DNA from: Edaphochlamys debaryana
Lineage: Eukaryota > Chlorophyta > Chlorophyceae > Chlamydomonadales
Direction of reading: 5' to 3'
Assembly (NCBI GenBank): GCA_016858145.1
Contig: JAEHOE010000011.1
Span: 620,001-684,000 of the forward strand
DNA length: 64,000 nt
Positions 22,811 to 30,818 of the stretch are shown piece after piece. Position 1 is the stretch's first letter. Every line of letters starts with the position of its first letter. The notes beneath the pieces are model-generated. The model saw nothing but the letters and a program-made list of their open reading frames with translations. It ran no database searches and was not told the DNA's origin. The translations under genes were made by a program, and so were the position numbers.

Positions 22811-23506
22811 TCATTTCGCCTTGTCTGCCGCGGCAGCTGCCGCAGAGGTAGGCTGCAGCTGCTGCCGTGTCAGCTTTTTGGAGTTTGCCTTGATGCAGTC
22901 GAGGTGGCTGCGGAAGAGGACTTCGCCAGAGTACCATGCGGGCACGGCGAAGTCGTCAGGATGGTTGAAGCGCGCGTCCTTGAGCCAGATCTTGATGATG
23001 CAAAAGTACTTCTTTGGGCTAATCGAGATACCATTGACAGACTCCCACGCTGCCTCTGGGGCCTCTGGGGCCTCCTTGACATCCTTGACATCCTTGACAT
23101 CCTTGACCCCCTTGACCCCCTTGACCTCCTTGACGCCGACCCGGGTGATGACAGTCTCTCCCAGAACACGAGAGCATATGGCCTCCCACGCGCGGTGTGC
23201 GTCGCCCTTGGCAACCTTGAGCGAGACACACCTGCCGTACATGTTCTTGGGGTCATCCCAGCACGGATAGATGCCCTCGCGCATGATGAAGAACATGTTC
23301 TCCGCGAGGTGCTCTTTTACGAGGCCGTGCGCCATCCAGAAATCCTCAACGGTAGACACGTCTGTGAGCCGCACGTAGCTGGCCAGCGTCCAGTCCATGT
23401 CCTCAGACATGTGAAAGTAGAGAGTCCAGACATCGTTTAGGTACACAGGCGTACACTCTGCACAGACACTCATGCTTACACACTTTTTTAACAACATGAT
23501 TGACAT
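22811..23506 (-). CDS. Viral eIF4E (mRNA cap-binding protein)
   Basis: Homologue of translation initiation factor 4E, which binds the 5' cap. Conserved landmarks in order: a WTLYF strand (Trp27), DWTLASYVRL (Trp39, matching cap-stacking Trp56 of human eIF4E), STVEDFW (Trp57, matching Trp73), GIYPCWDDPKN (Trp83, matching cap-stacking Trp102, followed by Asp where human has Glu103) and ICSRVLGETV. After GETV, where eukaryotic eIF4E has a short loop, comes an insert of Lys-Asp-Val/Lys-Gly-Val repeats encoded by 9-bp tandem repeats (about 23080-23130). The fold then resumes with YFCIIKIWLKD. Start may instead be the ATG at 23473, which follows an A-rich tract. A TGTAA signal lies about 8 bases past the stop. 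Giant viruses are known to carry eIF4E; this one probably biases translation to viral mRNAs. Confidence 0.85.
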   Translation of the reverse strand: MSIMLLKKCVSMSVCAECTPVYLNDVWTLYFHMSEDMDWTLASYVRLTDVSTVEDFWMAHGLVKEHLAENMFFIMREGIYPCWDDPKNMYGRCVSLKVAKGDAHRAWEAICSRVLGETVITRVGVKEVKGVKGVKDVKDVKDVKEAPEAPEAAWESVNGISISPKKYFCIIKIWLKDARFNHPDDFAVPAWYSGEVLFRSHLDCIKANSKKLTRQQLQPTSAAAAAADKAK

Positions 23507-23899
23507 TCGAGTTGGCCTTATGTCATGACTCGCATCTGCTGCTGACCCGTGGGACCCTGCTCGCGTCTACAGTGCCGTCGGGTAATGAATCGAACGGGTA
23601 CCCCCAGACCGCTCATCACCGTCCAGCGTTTCCGTCAGGTACCAAGTTGCTGGGGTCTAACTATCCTAAACCCCGGTCTACTCGCTACCATCAGGCGTAA
23701 TCATATCAATGTGCGAGCTCCCCAACGCCATCCTCCTCCTCCCCGCTCCCAAGAGGGCGTGCATGGACGTGTATCGTGATGAGTGACTGGCAAGGTCTGT
23801 GCAAGGTGCCACAAGTTGCTGCAGAACCGGTCTTGGGCGTATTTTGGTCGGCTGAACTCGAACTGTATAAGTCAGAGACATCTGTGGACACAACATATA
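23507..23899. other. Viral intergenic region
   Basis: Between the divergent eIF4E gene and the next plus-strand gene. It holds A/T-rich tracts, including a TATA-like ACATATA just before the ATG at 23900, and probably both promoters. No gene seen. Confidence 0.4.
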
Positions 23900-24577
23900 A
23901 TGCGGCGCGCCTACGCAAATCTCATTGACGAACAGACAGACGAATGGACGTACATGCGCGACAAAGGCTTGGACTTCACGCAATGTAAGCTCACGCACAA
24001 GCCAAAAGTGAGGAGAGAATGGCCAATGGCTGGAGCGCCCGGAGTTATTGAGCTCAGCCTCTCGTACAGTATTGGTGGTAGCGATGCGATCTACGATATC
24101 ACCCTTATAGGCCGGGCAGGCACGCTGCGCTCGGTCGAAGTCCGTTGCTATAGCCGACATTTCTTGGATCCGGTCCTGTTCAGCTGGCGTCCTCAGCTCC
24201 GCGAAGAGGATGATGAGGTCAAGGTCATCGTACCGAAGTGCCTTTCATCGCATTGGTTGCATGGTCCGCTTGAAATCGCCGTCAAGGCGACCGAGGAACC
24301 CGTCGTGCACTCAATGAACGTTGACCTTGCGCCAGGCCTCCTCAAACGCGTCAGGGATGAAGAGGACGCGTGCTACTCAACGTGCTTTTGGGACCCAGAG
24401 ACGCAGAGCCTCACCATGCCTTTAGTTGCAGCAGTACAACAAAGACAGAGTCGCGGTGCCAATGTAAATGTACCCAAAGTCAAAGCGCGGTCGCAACTCG
24501 GCAGGGCACTGGGCTCCATCTACGCCACCACCATGGGTCTGATCAAGTACCTGTTGTTTCCGCTGTATCTACGATAA
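23900..24577 (+). CDS. Hypothetical viral protein
   Basis: 225-residue protein starting MRRAYANLIDEQTDEW. The frame stays open upstream to about 23783, but without an ATG, so this start is chosen. A beta-rich middle contains YDITLIGRAGTLRSVEVRC. The C-terminus is basic and ends in a hydrophobic patch (MGLIKYLLFPLYLR) that could touch a membrane. No family recognised. The next gene begins 43 bases downstream on the same strand. Confidence 0.5.
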   Translation: MRRAYANLIDEQTDEWTYMRDKGLDFTQCKLTHKPKVRREWPMAGAPGVIELSLSYSIGGSDAIYDITLIGRAGTLRSVEVRCYSRHFLDPVLFSWRPQLREEDDEVKVIVPKCLSSHWLHGPLEIAVKATEEPVVHSMNVDLAPGLLKRVRDEEDACYSTCFWDPETQSLTMPLVAAVQQRQSRGANVNVPKVKARSQLGRALGSIYATTMGLIKYLLFPLYLR

Positions 24578-24620
24578 AGCTTGAAGCGGGGTCCACGTCG
24601 ATCCACGTTTGTAAAAATAA

Positions 24621-26825
24621 ATGGGCAGCAGCTATAGTAACGACATGCTTGGCGCAGTCATCCTCCTCTACTGCATCGTCGCCGTCTCCACGCTTGCGCT
24701 CAAGGCGCACAATGGGCTGCCAGTGGGGGCTCACGACGCGGCGCTCGTCGCATTTGTAACCATGCTGCTCGTCGTGCAATGGACCATCGCCGTGCGCAGC
24801 GCGGGTGGAGTCCGCTCGGAGTCCGGAAGGTCTGACAAGTCCGGGAGGGAGGGTTTCGTGGACCTTAAGACCCTTCCCAAGATCCTGGGCCAGGATATCC
24901 TCAAGAGCATTTCCAACACGGCGTCGGCGACCTCCATTGTCCCCGCGGTCGCACCTGGACCTGGACCTGGACCTGGACCTGGACCTGGACCTGGACCTGG
25001 ACCTGGACCTGGACCTGGACCTGGACCTGGACCTGGACCTGTAGCGACCGCCGACGCACCCATGTCGATCGTGCTGACGCCTGCTCTGCAGCAGTCTGTC
25101 AGGACGTTCTCGGCTAGTAGCCCCGCGGTCACATTGGCACAGGCACCCATCGTCTCTACTGGCGGCATGACGACCTGGGACGCCGACGGCGGCCCCCTCG
25201 AGGACCCGTCTGGCCTGCCCCCCGGGGCCGTGCTGTACGCGTCCACTTTCATGCCAGAGTCCTACCTGGGCAGCGGCAAGCGCTGGCGGAACGTCATCGC
25301 GCCGGCTGGTGGCATCAACACAGACGAGAAGGACATGCAGTTCTGTGTCGAGCCGGCCTTCTCGCGATTGGACGGCATCTCCATGAACGCAAACTCCATC
25401 ACAGGGCCCCTCTCCCACCGTATGGACATCACCGGTGACCTCGCGTTCACGTTTGTTGTCCTCTGCCAGTTCACCGGCGTCACCAGTGGTCGCAGCGACG
25501 TCATCCTCCTACGCCTCTATGCCAACACGCCCAACAACAACGGGTACTGCATCTACATGAATAACTTTACGACCATGCCCGGCAACATGATCTCCATGGA
25601 CATGTACGTCTCCTTCGGCAGCCTGTCTCCCATGCGCTGCTCACAGGCCTCCATGGCGCCGACGTCCATCATGCTCGACACCACGAAGAAGTACATGATC
25701 GTCGCCAGCAAGGGCGCGGGCCGGCTGCGTGTTACCCTGGTCGACGTCGGCGTGCGCACAAGCTACGACAGCCAGGTCCTCCTGGACAGCGGTTCGATGG
25801 CCATGCGCGAGTCCGTGGTCTTCAGCAACCGGGAGATGATGATCAATAACAACGAGAACTTTAACGCCAACATCATGGCCTTCGGCGTCTTCAACCGTGT
25901 CCTCGGCGACACGGCCATCCACGCGCTGTACCTCTACTACAATGGCGTCTTCCGCAAGATGGACCCCGAGTACGCGGCCGTCGCTCGCTCGCTGCGCGCG
26001 CTCGAGGCGGCCAAGTTGTGCCCCTACGACGAGGCCACCTGCACGGCCTGCACGTCCGTGGCCGACTTCACGGACGACCGCAACATCATGGCGAGCAGCA
26101 CGCAGTGCCTCTCCGCGATCGACAGCTTCTGCACCATGAACCCAGGGCACCCGCGGTGCTGGTGTTGGGATATTAGGAACCCATACTACGGGACGTGCTG
26201 CAAGGTATACCGAAACATGTTCACTGACCAGCACAATGCATCCGCACTCACAGCAGCAGCGGGGGCCGACGTCGACCCAAGCGCCCAACCGGACGCCTCT
26301 GGAGGCGCGGCCCAGGGGCTCATGCAGTACATTGCCAGCGACCCGAGCGTGGACTCGACGTCCTCGCCCCTTCCTGGCGTCGTCAACACGCTGCTGTCGG
26401 CGCTGCAGAAGCCTGGGGTTGGCGACGCGTTGACCACGATGGTCTCGCGCGCTATCGCCCCCACCTCACCCACCGGCACCGCCGCCCCGGTAACAGCCGC
26501 TCCCACGACGACTGCCGCCGGCAGTGGGGCACAGTCCGTGCAGGTCGTGACGGTGACCAAGGAGCCTGTTGCGGTGCAGGAGATGCGGACGTACCTCTCG
26601 AACCTCCGGGATTCCGTGCACCCCCTGCCGCCCATCACCGACAGCCTCGCGCCGCTGCCTGCTGAGACTCACAAACTCCCCAGCCCCGAACCCCGGACGC
26701 CCTCGCCAGCTTCACTGTCTGACGTCGACGTCACTGCCGACCTGCCGGCTCCCCCTGAGAAGAAGTCCATCATGGGCGTGATGAAATGGTTCTTTGGCGG
26801 CCGTCCATCAGAACCTGTGCCGTGA
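24621..26825 (+). CDS. LamG/concanavalin A-like membrane protein
   Basis: 734-residue protein, probably a virion membrane or surface component. The N-terminus MGSSYSND fits the N-myristoylation consensus (Gly2, Ser6). Two hydrophobic segments follow at about residues 10-27 and 43-60. A Gly-Pro repeat of about 14 units (encoded by 24954-25041) acts as a rigid spacer. Residues of roughly 190-450 look like a LamG/ConA-like jelly roll: a strand pattern with DITGDLAFTFVV and the closing ANIMAFGVFNRVL. A Cys-rich segment follows (CPYDEATCTACTS, CWCWDIRNPYYGTCC), then a disordered Pro/Thr tail. Giant viruses carry similar lectin-like membrane proteins; sugar binding here is inference. Confidence 0.6.
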   Translation: MGSSYSNDMLGAVILLYCIVAVSTLALKAHNGLPVGAHDAALVAFVTMLLVVQWTIAVRSAGGVRSESGRSDKSGREGFVDLKTLPKILGQDILKSISNTASATSIVPAVAPGPGPGPGPGPGPGPGPGPGPGPGPGPGPVATADAPMSIVLTPALQQSVRTFSASSPAVTLAQAPIVSTGGMTTWDADGGPLEDPSGLPPGAVLYASTFMPESYLGSGKRWRNVIAPAGGINTDEKDMQFCVEPAFSRLDGISMNANSITGPLSHRMDITGDLAFTFVVLCQFTGVTSGRSDVILLRLYANTPNNNGYCIYMNNFTTMPGNMISMDMYVSFGSLSPMRCSQASMAPTSIMLDTTKKYMIVASKGAGRLRVTLVDVGVRTSYDSQVLLDSGSMAMRESVVFSNREMMINNNENFNANIMAFGVFNRVLGDTAIHALYLYYNGVFRKMDPEYAAVARSLRALEAAKLCPYDEATCTACTSVADFTDDRNIMASSTQCLSAIDSFCTMNPGHPRCWCWDIRNPYYGTCCKVYRNMFTDQHNASALTAAAGADVDPSAQPDASGGAAQGLMQYIASDPSVDSTSSPLPGVVNTLLSALQKPGVGDALTTMVSRAIAPTSPTGTAAPVTAAPTTTAAGSGAQSVQVVTVTKEPVAVQEMRTYLSNLRDSVHPLPPITDSLAPLPAETHKLPSPEPRTPSPASLSDVDVTADLPAPPEKKSIMGVMKWFFGGRPSEPVP
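24954..25041 (+). repeat. Hexanucleotide CCTGGA tandem repeat
   Basis: About 14 perfect copies of CCTGGA inside the LamG-type gene, encoding a Gly-Pro dipeptide array. The lack of any third-base variation suggests recent expansion. Confidence 0.9.
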
Positions 26826-26840
26826 TTCGTTGACAGTTCC

Positions 26841-29800
26841 TCATGACGATATCCAGGCGCGGGCCTGCAACTCTGCAACGGTCCTCTCCAGGGCTCGGAC
26901 GCGCTTGTCTGTTTCTCTTTGCAGCTCCTTGATGGCCTCAATGAGCAAGGCTGACAGATTACCATAGGAGACGGCGAGCCGCCCGCTGACTTCGTCCTTG
27001 TAGACCACTTCTGGAAGGACGGCTTGGATCTCCTGCGCGATGACACCCGCGCAGCGGTTGGACGACGAGAAATCCTTGCGGCGGAACGTGTAGCCGCTGA
27101 CTTGGAGCGTCTTCAGCAGGGCGTCGGGGATGACTTCCAGGTTGGTCTTGACCGACTGGTCGGAGAGGCCGATGATATCACCCGCCGCGTAGATCGAGGT
27201 CGTGCCCGCGCCGGAGGCGACGTGCAGGGGGTACGAGGGGTTGGACGTGCCTACGCCCACACGCCCGTTAGTGCCGCCATACTGGACGGTGAGCGTGGGG
27301 TTGACCATGGACGATGCTTGACCAATGAATACATTGCTGGCCTCTATGGACAGGTTGTAGTAGAGTCCCGACACGCGGCTGATGCTCTGAATGAAGGCAG
27401 TGTCGTGCGGAGCAAACGTCGAGTAGCGCACGTAGAGACCCTTACCCGCTGTACTATTCCATACCGAAGAGTTGGCCGCAATGTGGAGGTCGTGGTTCAG
27501 GTGGAAGTTGGCGAGCGGCCCGGGGGTGTTGATCCCAATGAAATTGTTGTTGCTGCTGAAGCAGATGCTTGCGCCCGTGGAGTTTCCGCCGTAGCCCCGG
27601 ATGAAGAGGTTGGATCCGGCAGTGGCCATGTATCCTACGCGGCCCGTGGGGTTGACCATGACATAGTGGTACTGCTCCGAGACATCCCCGTTGTATGTCG
27701 CGAACGAGGTGCGTTGGCTGGCCATGCCCGCCACCTGCACGACCGCGTCGACGTCAATGTTGCTCGTCGTGTTCCCGAGGAGCACGCCGCCAGTGACGTT
27801 GCCGGGATACGCGCGCAGGGTGCCGAGGACATCCAGCGTCGCCGCTGGATTGGACTGGCCGCCCACACCCACGGTGAAGTTGCTGTTGAGGAAGAGGACG
27901 TTGGAGGACCGGATGGAGAGGCCGACCTGGTTGGAGTTGGGCAGGTACATGCCGTTGCTGGTGTTCCCCTGCCACAAGTAGAACGGCTGCGCGGCGGAGT
28001 CGTTGGAGCTGCCGATGAGTTTGCCGCCTGTGAATGTAACCGTACCCGACATGGCACCCCCGGTCTTGATCAGCGCGTTGTTGCTCGTCCAGTTGATCTG
28101 CGTCGCAATGTTGCTGCCGCCCGTGAAGAGGTTGCAGGCGTACACAGTCCCATTGACGTCCAGTGCATAAGCTGCGTTTGGCACGGCGTTGCTGATGCCG
28201 ATGGCGGAGTTCCTGATGGTAAAAATCTCGAAATTGTTATTCATCGCGGAGAGGACCTTGAAGTCTCCGCCCGCCATCTTGGTGCACACACGTACACCAG
28301 TCTCGAGCACGCCAAAGTCGGTCCCCCAGATGCGCCCGACGTAGCCACCCGTGCCCTGGAAGTCCCGGAACGTGTCCAGCGGGCACGTGGGCACCGGCAC
28401 GGAGACCGAGAGGTTGCTGGCCAGGAGCGTCCCGTTTGTCATCTGGATCGAGCCGGACAGCGTGCCGCCTGTGAGCTTGAGCGTGTTATTGCACGTCCAG
28501 ACTCCCGTGTTGCTGCCAAAGAGGATCCTGGGGGTCACGTTGGAACCGCCCTCCTGGAGCGCGTTGCTGGCGTTGATATTAGTCCCGGTGAGGTCGCCGG
28601 TGAAGCGGCCGGTGCTGCTGACGGTCAGGGAGTGCGTTGGGTTTACCGTTGCGACACCCACCCGCCCGCTCGTGCCGCCATACTGGACGTACAGCGTGGG
28701 GTTGCTCAGAGCGCCCGATTGTCCAACGGCCAAGTTACTCGCCTCGATCGACATGTTGTGGTAGGCCGCGGTTGACCGGTTGATGCTCTGCACGTACGCG
28801 GCGTCCTCCTGCCGCGTGCTGTTGCTGGAGAAGCGCACGTAGAGACCCTTGCCCGCCGTGCTGTTCCAGTTTGCTGAGTTTGCGGGCATGTAGAGGTCCT
28901 GGTTGACGTGGAAGCTTGCCTGCGGCACCACGGTGTTAACTCCGATGTTGCCGTTGCTCCCAATGCACAGGGTGGCGCCGGTGTTGCCGCCGTAGCCGCG
29001 GAAGTACATGTTGGACCCGATGCTAGTCATGTAGCCGACGCGGCCGTACGGGTTGTTAAGGATAAAGTGCGACTGCTCGCCCAGGGCGTCCCCGACGTAC
29101 GAGCCGAGCACGGCGCGCACGTTGGCGACGCCGGCGATCTGGACGACACTGTCAATGTCGATGTTGCTGGTCGTGTTCCCAAGAATAATGCCGGCGGTAC
29201 TTGACGTAGACGCGCGCAGGGTGCCGTTGACATGCAGGTTCGCCTGCGGCGCGGTGTTCCCGATGCCCACGTTGCCGTTGCTGCCGATGCAGATGGTCCC
29301 TCCCGCGGCGGCGCCGCCGTAGCCCCGGATGAAGAAGTTGGACCCGGCGGTGCTCAGGTATCCCACACGGCCCGTGGGGTTGTTCATAACGTAGTGGTAC
29401 TGGTCCGTCGTATCCCCATGGTATGACGCAAACGCGGTGCGTTGACCAGACATGCCCGCCACCTGCACGATGGCGTCGACGTCGACGTTGCTAGTCGTGT
29501 TGCCCATGATGACACCCCCCGTGGTGTGGCCGGCGTACGCACGCAGGGTGCCGAGGACGTCGAGCATGGCCGCCGGATTGGACTGGCCGCCCACGCCCAC
29601 GGTGAAGTTGCTGTTTAGGAAGAGGACGTTGGAGGACCGGATGGCAAGGCCGACCTGGTTGGAGTTGGGCAGGTACATGCCGTTGCTGGTGCTCCCCTGC
29701 CACGAGTAGAACGGCTGCGCGGCGGAGTCATTGGAGTCGCCGATGAGTCTACCCGCCGTAAATGTAATCGTTCCCGTCATGGTCCCACCCGTGGTCACTA

Positions 29801-30818
29801 GGGCGTTGTTAGACGCCCAGTTGCCCGAATTACTGCCAGACACTGCTGCGTTGCTGGCGAAGGTGACACTTGCACTCGAGCCCGCATTGTTGGACGCCCA
29901 AGTCGCCGTGTTGGAGCCGTAATCGATGCGGACAGCAATGTTGCTGCCTCCCGTGAAGAGGTTGCAGGCGCAGACGGTCCCGTTGACGTCCAGGGGGTAG
30001 GATGGTAGCGCGTTGCTGATGCCAATGAAGGCGTTCCAGATGGTGAATACCTCGGAGTTATTCTCCAATGCCGACAGGACCTTGAAGTCGCCAGCAGCAA
30101 CCTTGGTGCACACACGGATTCCAGTCTCTGCCACGCCAGTGTCCGTACCATACATACGCGCCGTGACACCCGTGGTCCCACCCCAATCCTTGAAGATGTC
30201 GAGTGCGCCTATTGGCGCAGATGTTCCGACGGAGACGTTGCTGGCTTGGAGCAAGCCTGACGTCATCTGGATGGAGCCAGACAGCGTGCCGCCCGTGAGT
30301 TTGAGCGTGTTATTGCACGTCCAGACTCCCGTGTTGCTTCCAAAAGCGCCCGAATTGCTGCCGAAGAGGATGCCGGGGGTCACGTTGGAGCCGCCCTGGA
30401 GGAGTGCGTTACTGGCGTTGATGTTGGTCCCCGTGAGAAGCCCGGTGAGAGTGCCCCCGGTCTTGAGGAGTGCGTTGTTGGACGTCCACACTGCCGTGTT
30501 GCTTCCGAAGACACCGGCGTTGCTCGCAAAGAGGATGCCAGGGGTCACGTTGGAGCCTCCCTCAAGCAGCGCGTTGCTGGCATTGATGTTAGTCCCCGTG
30601 AGGAGCCCGGTGAGAGTGCCCCCCGTCTTGAGGAGCGCGTTGTTGGACGTCCACACTCCAGTGTTGCTTCCGAAGATACCGGCGTTGCTCGCGAATAGGA
30701 TGCCGGGGGTCACGTTGGAGCCTCCCTCAAGCAGCGCGTTGCTGGCGTTGATGTTAATACCCGTGAGGAGCCCGGTGAGAGTGCCCCCGGTCTTGAGGAG
30801 TGCGTTGTTGACGTCCAC
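26841..30818 (-). CDS. Fibre/tail-spike protein, C-terminal part with S74 chaperone
   Basis: C-terminal 1,325 codons of a giant fibre-like protein. The last about 110 residues form a peptidase S74 intramolecular chaperone: GLSDQSVKTNLEVI carries the Ser-Asp autocleavage site and the conserved Lys and Asn, followed by CAGVIAQEIQAVLPEV and a C-terminal coiled coil. The domain normally trimerises the fibre and then cuts itself off. Upstream are beta-helix-like modules (NPAATLDVLGTLRA, GNVGIGNTAPQANLHVNG). One module of about 1.83 kb is duplicated (around 27560-28130 and 29300-29950). The N-terminal end merges into the 55-residue repeats. The start ATG is an artefact of a frame break at about 30810; see the next two entries. 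Confidence 0.8.
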   Translation of the reverse strand: MDVNNALLKTGGTLTGLLTGININASNALLEGGSNVTPGILFASNAGIFGSNTGVWTSNNALLKTGGTLTGLLTGTNINASNALLEGGSNVTPGILFASNAGVFGSNTAVWTSNNALLKTGGTLTGLLTGTNINASNALLQGGSNVTPGILFGSNSGAFGSNTGVWTCNNTLKLTGGTLSGSIQMTSGLLQASNVSVGTSAPIGALDIFKDWGGTTGVTARMYGTDTGVAETGIRVCTKVAAGDFKVLSALENNSEVFTIWNAFIGISNALPSYPLDVNGTVCACNLFTGGSNIAVRIDYGSNTATWASNNAGSSASVTFASNAAVSGSNSGNWASNNALVTTGGTMTGTITFTAGRLIGDSNDSAAQPFYSWQGSTSNGMYLPNSNQVGLAIRSSNVLFLNSNFTVGVGGQSNPAAMLDVLGTLRAYAGHTTGGVIMGNTTSNVDVDAIVQVAGMSGQRTAFASYHGDTTDQYHYVMNNPTGRVGYLSTAGSNFFIRGYGGAAAGGTICIGSNGNVGIGNTAPQANLHVNGTLRASTSSTAGIILGNTTSNIDIDSVVQIAGVANVRAVLGSYVGDALGEQSHFILNNPYGRVGYMTSIGSNMYFRGYGGNTGATLCIGSNGNIGVNTVVPQASFHVNQDLYMPANSANWNSTAGKGLYVRFSSNSTRQEDAAYVQSINRSTAAYHNMSIEASNLAVGQSGALSNPTLYVQYGGTSGRVGVATVNPTHSLTVSSTGRFTGDLTGTNINASNALQEGGSNVTPRILFGSNTGVWTCNNTLKLTGGTLSGSIQMTNGTLLASNLSVSVPVPTCPLDTFRDFQGTGGYVGRIWGTDFGVLETGVRVCTKMAGGDFKVLSAMNNNFEIFTIRNSAIGISNAVPNAAYALDVNGTVYACNLFTGGSNIATQINWTSNNALIKTGGAMSGTVTFTGGKLIGSSNDSAAQPFYLWQGNTSNGMYLPNSNQVGLSIRSSNVLFLNSNFTVGVGGQSNPAATLDVLGTLRAYPGNVTGGVLLGNTTSNIDVDAVVQVAGMASQRTSFATYNGDVSEQYHYVMVNPTGRVGYMATAGSNLFIRGYGGNSTGASICFSSNNNFIGINTPGPLANFHLNHDLHIAANSSVWNSTAGKGLYVRYSTFAPHDTAFIQSISRVSGLYYNLSIEASNVFIGQASSMVNPTLTVQYGGTNGRVGVGTSNPSYPLHVASGAGTTSIYAAGDIIGLSDQSVKTNLEVIPDALLKTLQVSGYTFRRKDFSSSNRCAGVIAQEIQAVLPEVVYKDEVSGRLAVSYGNLSALLIEAIKELQRETDKRVRALERTVAELQARAWISS

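Noticed and set aside
27024..28775. Long plus-strand ORF opposite the fibre gene
   Set aside because: It is the antisense of the conserved minus-strand S74 fibre; its protein is Val/Arg-rich without any domain.
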